From Schistocephalus solidus (taxonomy: Eukaryota > Platyhelminthes > Cestoda > Diphyllobothriidea > Diphyllobothriidae): a stretch of DNA of 64,000 nt. Below are positions 9,201 through 19,298 of the stretch, one piece after another. A program made the translations under genes and the position numbers. A model generated the notes under the pieces. That model saw only the letters and a program-made list of their open reading frames with translations. It was not told where the DNA came from and searched no databases. Within the stretch, counting starts at the first letter, position 1. Each line of letters opens with the position of its first letter. The DNA is taken from positions 1 to 64,000 of the forward strand of contig WEDG01002129.1 in NCBI GenBank assembly GCA_017591395.1, written 5' to 3'.

Positions 9201-11799
9201 AACAGGGTCAGCCATTACCGCAGCAGCACCATCAGCAGTCGCCGATGCCGGGACACATGATGTCACAGGGTCCTGCAATGACGCAACATACCCAGTATCA
9301 GGATAGGCAACGCATTCCTGGCCCTCCGCCAGAAGGCCCAATGCGGGGACAACCGCAAGGTGGCCCAGGGTCCATAATGGGTCCTGCCAGTCAAAACAGT
9401 GGAATTCCTGGCCATAAACACCCGTCGATGATGGGTAACTACTATCAAGGTAACGCAACTTGTGCCTTTAAGCCACTAGTGTATATTGGTAGAAACTGTT
9501 TAATTGTTTTATAACCTGAAGAGACTAGTAAGATGTTGCCGTCATAATAGCGTTATTAACGTGTCTATACTCTAATTTAACCAAAGTCTAATTAGCTGAT
9601 CCACTGTGACTGGTTAAAATATGCTCACGCGTCTTCCTTCGTTGTCTCGAGATGCAACATTCGTCCAAGACGGAGATGCAACCGAGTCGATTGGATCCCT
9701 TGCTATAGAAGATTCGGTTCTCCCACGGTCATCCTAACAAAACTAGACCTACCGACAGTAGTTAACAGCAGGCACTTTCCAGCTAACGTCCGCTTTCACC
9801 CTTAAACTTGATTACTTAATTTCCTGGAAAAAGTTTCCTGGTAGTTGCGACAGCTTTGCATGCGTAATATAAAATCCGTATTCATTTGATTACCCATGTT
9901 GATTTTCAGTCTATAAGGAATTTGCTATCGCTGTGGTGTGGATATCGACGTGAAACAGTAAAACAGAAAAACTCAGAGGTAGCTGATTGTGGAGACTCCA
10001 TGAAGTTGTGAAAATTATCCACAAGCTTTTATAGGCATACTTCCACTCGCTTTAGACCACGACTGCGCGCCAACGACCATTTGAACCCTTTTTTGACCTT
10101 ATTTCTGCCTTTCTGCCTTTGCTCAAATTTCAAAGCAGGTTGCGGCTTCTAGCCGGATAAATTATCGGGACTGATACCGTTACCATTTTGGCTTTAGGCT
10201 AAGCTATAATCTCTGCCTACCTCAATGCCTATGTTTTCCGTTAGTAAATATGCACGCATGGTGGATTTTCTCAAGGACAGTTGCATGCCACTAGGCTTAG
10301 TGGTCTGTTATTCACTTAGGAGTCCTTGATTCAAGAAAAAAATGCCGGCGTTCTATTTGACAGGGTGGTTTGATAAGGAACTCGCAGGTGGTCAAGTCAG
10401 TCATAGCGAAACATCAGCTATAAGAGACCTATATAGTTTTTCCTGGTCGCTGTTAGCCAGTCGTAGCTGAGCCCTAGACTGGGGAGACCAGGGCTTTAAA
10501 GTGGGTTCGGCTAGTTGCTGAGTCGAGGCTAGAATACTGGGTTTGAATTGACTATTCCACTCTCCATAACGTCTCTGTATTCTGGCTTATGTTAAATCGT
10601 AATGCAGTGCTGTTTTATTTGCCGCCGAAAACATGAAATTCGTCATCACAGGCCGGTTCAAAAAGCTCGTCGTGCACTCTCTACGATGTCATTAGCAACA
10701 AATTCCGCTGAAAATTTTATAGGGTTTTTCTATAGGGATAAAACGGTTCTCCTAACTTCAGAGCTTCTCAAACCGAATCTAAAGCAATGCCTTACTCAAG
10801 AAGTTAACGTTTAGTTGTTCTTAAGATACCAGCATCCGCAGCAAGGTTTTTAGCAAAACAGCGACCGGAGGGAGGGGGATTAGTGCTTTTTAGTGAATTT
10901 TCCCTTAGAACTCGCCTATAAGCCAAGTGCACTTGTTTTCATCCCTAGGTTCTGTTGTGACAGGCTCGGGAGGGCCAAAAGAAACAGCTCTCCTCGATTC
11001 CATGTCTAGATCTGAGATGTTTCACGCAGCATGGAAGATATCTGGTCCAGGTATTATGCTTAATTGGCCAAAGCCGAACCAAAGTGGTGTAACTGTCCAT
11101 GTCTTCTCAAATCTCTGGTTTATCGCTATGCTTTCGCACATACTTGCTCGAGCGCACATGGCCGAATAACAACTGACGTGCCTCAGTTCTGTCCACTACA
11201 TAGGCCTATGATAGATTCGTGTGACCGAAAGCTGTTGGATTTCGAAAGTTCAATTATGCAGTATTAAAGGTAAATTGTATTTGTTCCCCTTAGCCTATGG
11301 ATCTTCACAAACTGGGTACTGTGACCAACAGGCACCGGGGAGCATGCCAGCAACTACTTACTTTGGAGGACCGCCCCAACAGACGCAACAGCACATTAAT
11401 TATACTGGAGCCGGCGGTAGTGGAACATACATGCCTCAGGGGGTCGGCCAGCCACCAGCAAACATGTGGTCGGGTTATCCACCATCACCTCAGCAACCGC
11501 AGCAGCACCAGATGCAACCGGCGGCCGCCTACTTGTCTCAACAGCAGCCACCATCGATGGGTCATCCGGGTCAACAACAGCGCTCTATTATGATGCCTGG
11601 CGGGCGTCCAGTTTCAAGCGGAGGACCACAGCAACAACAGCCTTCGCAGCCACCGCCGCCGCCCCCAGGTCAGGTAGCACCCACATCACAACCGTCGACA
11701 TCGTCCGCGGGCTCGAAGGAAGAGGCGGCGCCACCGATGCAGCGACCGCCCTCGGCATCCAGTGGAACGGGAGGCGGGCAGACTGTCAGAAATACCTAA
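6250..11799 (+). CDS. SMARCE1: SMARCE1/BAF57-like SWI/SNF HMG-box subunit with long Pro/Gln-rich tail
   Basis: Nuclear HMG-box subunit of the BAF/SWI-SNF chromatin remodeller. Seven exons join in frame: 6250-6291, 6333-6407, 6443-6650, 6742-6861, 6897-7513, 7697-9449, 11294-11799, giving about 1,106 residues. Residues about 20-108 hold the [16 protein letters not shown] lead and the HMG box with the family signature (LKLWE.GRIIG.MWR, EYEAEK, SPAYQAW). Residues about 150-345 hold the conserved [15 protein letters not shown] block and a long Glu/Arg/Gln coiled coil. From about 355 to the end it is Pro/Gln/Ser-rich low complexity, with 11 Gln at 8588-8620 and a Lys-rich, NLS-like run near 8,336-8,350. 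Human BAF57 is about 411 residues and lacks this tail; insect Bap111/dalao has a comparable Q/P-rich extension. Introns 1, 2 and 4 are 41, 35 and 35 bp. ATG 6250 is the first in frame; ATG 6262 is also possible. Confidence is high for identity and slightly lower for the last exon join. Confidence 0.95.
9450..11293 (+). other. Large intron 6 of SMARCE1
   Basis: The intron runs from GTAACG at 9450 to the CCCCTTAG acceptor ending at 11293, 1,844 bp against 35-183 bp for the other introns. The phase (G|CC) joins cleanly. If unspliced, the exon 6 frame reads on to a stop at 9512-9514 and adds 22 residues, so an alternative shorter end is possible. I see no recognisable mobile element; short ORFs at 10602-11267 have no clear family. 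Confidence 0.7.
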
Positions 11800-13587
11800 T
11801 GCCAGTGGCATGTAACCTCACTCGGCAACCCTGACCTCTCGCGGTGTCAGACTGCATTTAACGTTCGACGGTGCACGTACCTGTGCGTGCGAGCGCAGTT
11901 TGTTGTCATTTTCTGTGGTCCACTTTTTCTGCATCCGCTGTCTTTGTATACGCCCATGTTTCTTCTTCTCTTTCGCGCAACTTCCCGGATGAGCGCACTC
12001 ATTCTATGCTCTCACTAAACCTTTTAAACCTCCATGTCACGTTCTTTCCGGTCCCTACCAGTGCCGCTGTTGGTCATATCTGAAGCCTAGTTGCACAGTC
12101 AGATAAGTTGGGCCCCTATCTATCCTGCCTGCTGTTCATTGGAACAACGGACGTATCTTGGTGTACCTAACTGAGGTGAAGTAGGGTAAATTGTGGCGTC
12201 TTGTCATCGAAGGGGAGAGGGAGAACCTGACACTTGAAGTAGGCTTGAAAACAGAGGTCTACCCAGCCTGATGCCGGGATGTTGATTTACCAAACAATTT
12301 GTCTCCCGCAATGGGCAGACCCTAAGACTGGCTCTTTCAGAACTGAGTGTGGTTAACTCCCGGTCCCATCCTGGCTCTTTTAAAAATGTGCGAGTATGCA
12401 CTCACATTCATGAAACATTGACTGAAGTCCTGAGCAGCGATTACGTAAGTGAGCTGCAATGTGATAATAAGGAAACATAATCTAGGATTGCTTCGTAAAT
12501 GGCATTAAGTTGGTTTCCAGTCTGAGGCTCAGAATCTCACTCGTACAAATAGAACCGCTAATCAGGCAGTTTGTATAACTCTCCCTTAAGTCAGGAGGTG
12601 TGCCATCATGAACTGATTTAATAAAGGTTTAGACTATGTTGGTAGCTCGTTGCTAGTTCATTGTTATGGTCGTCGAGCGCCAACATCATCGAACGGTTTT
12701 GTTGCTAGAACGGTGGGCAGTGTTTTAGTTTTCTTGAACACTAAGCAGGCCAATGCAGAGCCTAAAGGTGCAGGAACACGTGGGGCTCGGCATGACAACC
12801 GCTGGCTAGGTGTCCTAGCAGCGGTTAGCTATTCATATTGTGATGGGTGCGCAGTTCTCTGGTCAGGCCAGTAGGTGATTTGGAAGTTCGGTCGCGTCAA
12901 GATTTTACCGAAAGATACCGTATGTCTTCTGACAACCGCCGTGTTTCAGTGTTTTCCGAAGCGTCCGAAATTACAAATGGCGACTGAATTAAGAGCAGGT
13001 ATGAAGTGAGAGGACGATTTTTGTGTGTCCTGTGTCCTAGCAGTGCCGCTAAGAGAGCTTCGGCTCGGTCGACGTTAATCAAACATTTCCGCGAAATGGC
13101 CGCTCCATGGCAGTTGAATCTGCTTTAGCACTGCGAAGCCGCCGAGCATGCCATTCAATTTCAGGGCCCGAGCGTGTGGAATTTGCTCTTTCCGCCTCAT
13201 CTTCAACGGCCTTCGAGGGCACAGTCAATTACCCAGCTTCCTGCGGGGTTGCTGCGCATCGTCCAACTTTTCGCCCCTGACAGGAGTTTTCAAGACTAAA
13301 TCCCTGTGAACCCGTAGCTTGGCTTTGGAGACCGTGATTCGTTGGTTCCAGTTAAAGAATGCATGCCAGTCAAAAGTTTGACCCAAACTGCTTAGTTGAG
13401 ATTGATGCTTCTTACGATACTACTTGCCAGACAGGAGGGTTCTTTTAAAATTACAAGGCGGTCGAGGGTTCAGTAGACGCCGTGTTTGCTGTCGGCTGCG
13501 GCAAGATATCTGCGTTTTCTCATCACTGGTTTACTCGGAGTTTGTGAATTCAGCGTAGGTGTCCAAACCTCGCTTCAGTTGTGGTTT
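11800..13587. other. SMARCE1 3' UTR and intergenic DNA
   Basis: No ORF here looks like a gene. The part up to about 12.6 kb may be SMARCE1 3' UTR. The rest shows nothing I can name. Confidence 0.4.
12620..12625 (+). terminator. Poly(A) signal candidate for SMARCE1
   Basis: AATAAA about 820 bp after the SMARCE1 stop, the first clear signal I noticed in this orientation. A nearer non-canonical signal could be used instead. Confidence 0.3.
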
Positions 13588-14200
13588 TCAATGATAAACA
13601 GTCAATCGTTTATCAGAGCATTTGAGCTCATCATAATGGCGTGCATATGGTAAATTCAAGTAGCTTCTAGTATGCTCAGTAGTCGATATTGAGCCCTTAT
13701 CATTTTTTAACGTCAAGAGCCTATTCAAAGGAATCGTAGCCAGCATGAACATTTGATCTAACGGTAATTCCGTTACCATCATGAGTCTCCCATCCACCTC
13801 AAGATTTTGAAATTTCTTCATGACGTTTCGCAGCCCATCACCTCCCCTCAGTCTTGAAGGCCTTTATTTGATCACAAAGTGGTGTAGGGTCTGTTTCCTG
13901 GAATCTTCTACTAAGATGGCATTGCGAAATTCCTGTTTGTATTTTCACGAAGCACCCAATTGTAAAAAGCCCTGCTTCAGCCATGAAGGCGAGTGATGTG
14001 GCAAAAGGTGACAAAGATCTTGCAGCAAACCTGGCAAGAAACCTCCTACTAATGGTTGCAAATTGGGCGATTTCTTCTATGTCATAATTTGTGCACAATA
14101 ACGGCATCCCTGAAATCTTTTGGGATTTGGCCATGATTCCAGATCCGGACCAATGCAAGTAACTTACGCATTTGTAGAGTTCAGCAGCACCCTGTTCCAC
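13585..14200 (-). other. Two unassigned adjacent ORFs
   Basis: Minus-strand ORFs at 13838-14200 (120 codons) and 13588-13821 (77 codons) follow each other in different frames. Their composition is unlike low-complexity noise, but I recognise no family. They could be the remains of one frameshifted reading frame, for example of a mobile element, or chance ORFs. Confidence 0.2.
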
Positions 14201-14394
14201 ACCACTATATATCTGAGAGATGAATCGATATGTAGCGCAACGTCGTTACTTTATTAACTACCTACTTATATCATTTGGGTAGAAAGGTTAGTTTAGGCTT
14301 ATACGGAAAAACTATGGATGACTGTATGCGGTAAGGAACCTGCACTTCACCACCGCCTTTACCCATCGCACTTTCGCAGAGCTACGGGTTACAG

Positions 14395-14645
14395 TAAGGA
14401 TTATATTAAGGGTTTTTATAGCCGAAAGCGTTGAAAATTTAGGGTTAGTGGCTAGAATTGGAAGCTAAGGGTTAGGAATTGAGACTTGAAGTTTGGATTT
14501 AGAGTTAGGATTTTAAGTTTCGGGTTAGTTTTGAGTTCTTTGGTTGGGTTTAGGTTCAGGATTTTCAGCTTCGGGGTATAATTTGGGTATTTAAGTTAGA
14601 ATTCAAATCTAGGGTTAGGATTAGAGTTTCAAAATGAGCTTTGCA
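14395..14645 (+). repeat. Degenerate GGGTTAG-rich (telomere-like) tract
   Basis: About 250 bp with many GGTTAG, GTTAGG and GGATTTAG-like words at irregular spacing (near 14405, 14442, 14468, 14506, 14525, 14548 and 14612). TTAGGG is the usual flatworm telomere unit, so this may be an eroded interstitial telomere-like tract or a T/G-rich minisatellite. A weaker tract of the same type is at 48,495-48,590. Confidence 0.45.
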
Positions 14646-15054
14646 GGTTGAGATTAACTTAATTAAACGCGCATAAACGGTCCTATGTTGACTAATAACT
14701 TTCATTTACTGCTGTCGCGAGTGATCTTCCGAGTAAATTGCCTAGGTTTTTATTTTTTATATGTCAATGTCTATATATTCTGCTTCTTTTTTTATTTCAA
14801 TGGCTGCATTTTATCCACTACTTAGTGTTTTTGGTGTGTTTCAATTGATTTTAGTTTGCTGACCGCCGGCGAGTAAGCCAAAAGCAAACTCCAATTTTTC
14901 ATGGATTTAAATTGTGCGCTTGAGTTTTCACTACCCTTTCATGCTCTTAAACAAGGTAATGGGCACAATGCAATTTTGGCAGTTCTTTGCAGAGTATGCT
15001 GTCACCGCTCCCTCTCCTTAAGCGGCTGTCGATTCCAACGAGGTCCAAGGGGAC
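14646..15054. other. Unannotated intergenic DNA
   Basis: A/T-rich sequence between the telomere-like tract and the first family P repeat. No gene or element is evident. Confidence 0.4.
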
Positions 15055-15250
15055 ACAGGGACAGTTATTTGTGCGTAGTTTAGTTTTGAGTGATAGTAAA
15101 CTTGCGCTGCAGCTATCACACTCTGCTCCTCTACCGCCTGTTCCTAATGTCAAGTTAAAATGAGCGGAAGCGAAATGGGGTGCAGGTGGCCGGCACGGCA
15201 TGAGCCTGCACCTACGTGTGACACCACGCCCACACATAAAAGCCCGGCTA
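15055..15250 (+). repeat. Dispersed repeat 'family P', copy 1
   Basis: Contains the family's core: GTGCG-TAGTTTAGTTTTGAGTGATAG followed by a CTTGCGCTGCAGC box, a C/T-rich stretch and a GCAGGTGGCCGGC box. The same order recurs at about 31.1, 32.1-33.6, 38.2, 52.6, 60.9 and 63.9 kb. The element type is unknown; no coding capacity is seen. Confidence 0.65.
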
Positions 15251-15908
15251 ACAACATCCGCGTATTACGGGAGTCCTTGCTTCTCCTTCCCTGACGCGGC
15301 CAACCACAAAGTCGTCACCGAAATCTGTTGGAAAGTCTCAAGATTCCTTGCTTAACTGCGGTCGACGTATAATTAAAGTATACCTACCATATGAGCAGAG
15401 ATCAGGGACTTCGTTCTGCATTCGCACAACGATGGATTCCCGATTGATCGACCAGGATGATACATACATCAGACGAGATATTTCAGGATGTAATAACTAA
15501 AATGTGCTTTTGATTAGGAAGGATTACTTAAGTGGGGTTGGAATAATTATCGTTCCAACTCCTAAGATATTCCAGTCCCGTCAGGCTTCCGGCTTTCGAA
15601 GAAGCTTCTTTGTGGTCACCTGCAAATAATACACTTATTAAAAAATAAATACTTAAGAAGCATGCTTTTTTCGTTGATTTTTGATGCCCTTATAAATGCA
15701 TTTAAAGAAAAACGTGCATACATATACACGGTCTTGTACTCATTTCGTAGAAAATGACCTTTTTTTAAAATTTAGTAGTTTTCCCTTCGCTTCCACAAAA
15801 AACATTTTAAGTCCAGAATTATTTTGAAACCTAACTGCCATAACGCTTAAATTCATGGTTTGAAAACTACTCACTGTATAAATTCCATCTAAGGAAAATA
15901 ACACTTTA
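15251..15908. other. Unannotated intergenic DNA
   Basis: A/T-rich; no ORF or repeat recognised before the hAT target duplication. Confidence 0.4.
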
Positions 15909-15916
15909 CTCTAGAC

Positions 15917-16658
15917 CAGAGGTCGGCAAACTCCGGCCTTTAGGCCAGATACGGCCTAGCTAGTACTCCAGTCCGGCCTAACGCCTCCCAAATTAATTAT
16001 TGTTGGATCCGGTTTAATTGAATGAGGGCGACTATGTCCATTTCCCGCACCTCACCCAGTGTCATGCAGCCCTCGTTGACACCAAAGAATGCATCAGTGT
16101 GCTGTGAACCCTGCGTAATGACTTCTCTTCGCGCTTCACGGATGTGCGCTCTCATTCGCAAGAGTTCACGATTGTCAGCACTCCTTTTGACTTTCCCTAT
16201 GACGACGCTCCCTCTGATGTGCGATTGGAGTTGATCGAGCTGCAGGCTTCGGACGTTCTCTTATCCAAGTTTACTTCTTGCACTACTCTCATTGACGTCT
16301 ACCGTCAGCTGCCACAGGCTCAGTTTCCAATGTTGTTAGCCCGTGCCAAGCGTGTGATTGCAATGTTTGGCAGCACTTATTCATGCGAGCAGCTTCTCTC
16401 CAAAACGAAGTTTTGTAAGAACAAGCTGCGCTCTCAGCTCACTGGCAATCGCCTTAATGACATTCTGTCGCTGAACTCCTCATCATTAGAACCTGATATT
16501 GTATCTGTCTCTAAGAGCATGCAACATCATGTTTCCCATTGATCGTACTGTATTTTTGAATAATACACGTTTCCTTGGACACCTTGTTTCTTATGGTTTA
16601 GTGTGCCTTCTTGACCTCCTGAAATGGCCTAGTTGTCCGAAAAGTTTGCCGACCCCTG
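15917..16658 (+). mobile_element. Internally deleted hAT-superfamily DNA transposon
   Basis: A 742-bp element bounded by imperfect terminal inverted repeats: CAGAGGTCGGCAAACT at the left and, read inward, CAGGGGTCGGCAAACT at the right. It is flanked by an 8-bp target duplication, CTCTAGAC at 15909-15916 and CTCCAGAC at 16659-16666 (7 of 8 identical). TIR style and 8-bp duplication are hallmarks of hAT elements. The inside encodes only the C-terminal part of a transposase. Confidence 0.9.
16023..16542 (+). pseudogene. hAT transposase C-terminal fragment (GTF2IRD2/ZBED5-like)
   Basis: One frame from about 16023 to the stop at 16540-16542, broken by a TGA near 16110, gives a DYVHFPHLTQC lead, an LRNDFSSRF block, then PFDFPYDDAPSDVRLELIE and FGSTYSCEQLLSKTKFCKNK. 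This order matches the C-terminal catalytic and hAT dimerisation region of transposases related to vertebrate GTF2IRD2 and ZBED5 proteins. The BED finger and the first catalytic residues are missing, so it cannot be autonomous. Confidence 0.85.
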
Positions 16659-16666
16659 CTCCAGAC

Positions 16667-18541
16667 TATTAGGAAAATATTTCAGATTGTCCGTCAAATT
16701 TGGCAAGGGATGTGGACCATGTTGTATACTTTACACGCAGAATTAATAAATGAACAGATACCGTGCTCCACGAAAGGATATCTCAAGGTCATATAAAAGT
16801 TCATAATTAGGAGCTTTTTAAAATAAAAGGATTTTTCTACCAAATGAAAAGAAGAAAAAAAAGAAGTTTGTTCTTGTTTCTTTAAAATGCACTGGAAAAT
16901 GCAAGAGTAGCAAAACTAAATGAGAGAAATTCAGACTACTTAAACATAATCTTTAAAGTGCAGTTTCGACAGGTGGTTAGAGAGAAACTCATTCAATATC
17001 CGGCCAACTGACCTGATGCAAAGCCCTGGGATTATGCTGCCCAATAATTATTATTTCAGTCCTACTTAATTAGTTCTTCCTAATAGAAAATATCTTTCAG
17101 AATTTCTTGGGTTCGAACTCCACTGAATTTTCACAATTGGGTCCGCTGAAAAGCCAACCCATAATAGCACTGAATCTCATGCCCGCCCAGTGCGTAAGTC
17201 TCGCGTCAGAGCCATTCATCGCGTACCCGGCAACTCCACGGTGATGTTTAGCAGCGGTGCTAGGCGCCGACGAACTGGTACATTGGTCTGCGTTCCCGCA
17301 CGTGGCAGGTGGAGGCCTCACGCCATCCACTGCGCCCAGTCGACATCAATCGCACATACCGCTAATTTATGCGAGAGGAAAGAAAGAGCATAGTTTATCC
17401 TATCTAGATCCAGCGAGCAGTTCCTAATTACAAGCGTCTTGAATCTACATCTATGGGTCAGATTCCAAAATCTATGCTTACTGTGACTTTGATGGCACAC
17501 TCACGCCTGTGAGATCGCGCGGCATGTGTATAGCACGCGTAGACGGACCGATATGCGATGCATTCAGTAGCTGTCAATCGTGGTAGGTTTTGTAGTGGCG
17601 TAACAATTTCATCCTATAAGCACTGCGACAACTGAGCACTACCCATCTGTGACTTTGTCTCGGCATTGAGATTTTGGTGAGAACACGAAGCGTCGGGCCA
17701 ATTAAGCTCTAGTTTCAGTGACCCTGTCTCTTTCGTCATGGCTACTTCCTGGAAATCACCTCTTCGCTTCTATTAACAATTCATCTGCTTGGCAGGTCAC
17801 GTCTGACTCAAACTACAAATAACTTTTCTGTTCAGTGTTGCCGGCAATTAATTGACGTTCGAGTAATCAATAATTATGAACACAGACAAAGGATACTGGA
17901 ACATAAAATTTCTGACTTATTTGTTATCAGACTGAGAAGACTTGAGATTTAAAATCACCTCATTTAGTAATAAGACCTTTAAGTTAAGTGCTCTACTATT
18001 TGAAGTACAGGTTCACACAACGTCGGTAATATTCAAAGTCACAGGAGAATGACGCTCACCGATCTAGTCCGACTGGATGATGCAACTAATCCCGCGCACG
18101 GTATCATTGCAACGGGCAATGAATAAGCGATTTTTGGTGCTATAAGAGTTCCCCGAAGTCTGCAGTAATCATAAGAAAGAAGGTTCTACCTCATTTTGTC
18201 AACGTGCTAGATGATACATTCTGTGACAAACTAAAGAATTATATCGATTAAACCGCTACCGCGGGCCGATTTTGGCCACCAATCAGAAGAAAACAGCACA
18301 AGCGGTTCAATAGATGAGAGCCTTGCAACATCAGCGGTCACGCAGATGCATTTCCAAAAATTCGGATTGACAAATCAGGGTGAGGGGTATTCATGGACCA
18401 AGAAAACGTGCACCGTTTCACACAAAACGGCAGAAGTGAAAATAGAGAAGACGAGCTTGTCTAAAAAGACAAGATCGCTAATTGGGGGTAGAGATGATAG
18501 AGAGAGAGAATAAGCCACCAGTCCGGTAACTGTTAGTCGGG
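16667..18541. other. Intergenic DNA 3' of WDR59
   Basis: No gene recognised. Small ORFs at 17.1-17.5 kb are mutually overlapping on both strands. The WDR59 3' UTR should lie just below 18542. A short inverted repeat (CTTGTCTAAAAAGACAAG, 18450-18467) is the only structure I noticed. Confidence 0.4.
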
Positions 18542-19298
18542 CTAAACAGAGTCCCTATGAACGCGAAACTGGCGTAGGGAGGATATGTCGGGCTGAAGAG
18601 AGGAGTGCTTGCCCAACATGTTACCCATCGCTGCACAGGGACAATCACAGCTGGCAGAAGGGCAGTTGAAACTGCGCTGGCCGGCCAGACAGCTTGCATA
18701 CCACTGGAACATGTGTTCAAAGTGGCCCCCATGATGACAATGCGGACAGAGAATGACGATGCCGCGGACAACCACGCGGCAGATGGCACAGCGCAGCAAA
18801 ACCGCAGATCCGTAGCCATCGGCTGAGCGGTCCCCTGTGCAATGCTGCTGCGGCTGTAGCTCCTGTTCCACAGCCTCTTCGACGGGATCCAGTCCAACGG
18901 GAAGAAGGCGAGCGTGGTCCCGGGCCGGGGACTCACCCGCGCTGTCCACAGCGGTTGCTGCTAGATCTGGTGGATAAAGGATGGCCACCGCGGTCAGTTG
19001 CAGGCTCGTCCAAGAGTAAATAGCCTCGGGCGGCCTTCCGTAGGTCCACTCTAGCGGGCTGATGAGGAGGCGATGCGCGGTACAAGCAGTGGGTTCTTTG
19101 CTGTCAACGGCAGAGATGGAGGGTTTAACTACACCGGTGTAGAAGTCGGGCTTTGCACGAGCACTCATCCAGAGAAGAATCTTGTGCCACTGAAGGGAGA
19201 GTCGAGTACGACAGTGAATTAGACCCCAGGCGGAGAGCACTTCCACGTAGGAGCCCACAAAGTGTGTGAAGTGCAACAGATGCTTCTCGGACATCAGC
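18542..19298 (-). CDS. WDR59: WDR59 last exon: C-terminal helix and zinc-binding region
   Basis: The acceptor TTCCCTTCTTTCCAG is followed by [20 protein letters not shown] and LSAWGL, equivalent to the FDDFKKCYGEILYRWGL helix. The end carries [20 protein letters not shown] and [11 protein letters not shown], then [10 protein letters not shown]: the CxxC, CxxC, HGGHxxHM and CxxxCxC arrangement of the WDR59 C-terminal RING-like zinc finger. The earlier cysteine cluster of vertebrate WDR59 (CSHCR...CAIC) is not visible, and about 140 residues of other sequence separate the helix and finger. Stop TAG at 18542-18544. Confidence 0.93.

Noticed and set aside
9009..9458. 149-codon minus-strand ORF
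   Set aside because: Lies opposite SMARCE1 exon 6, whose Gln/Pro codon bias keeps the other strand open; no family resemblance.
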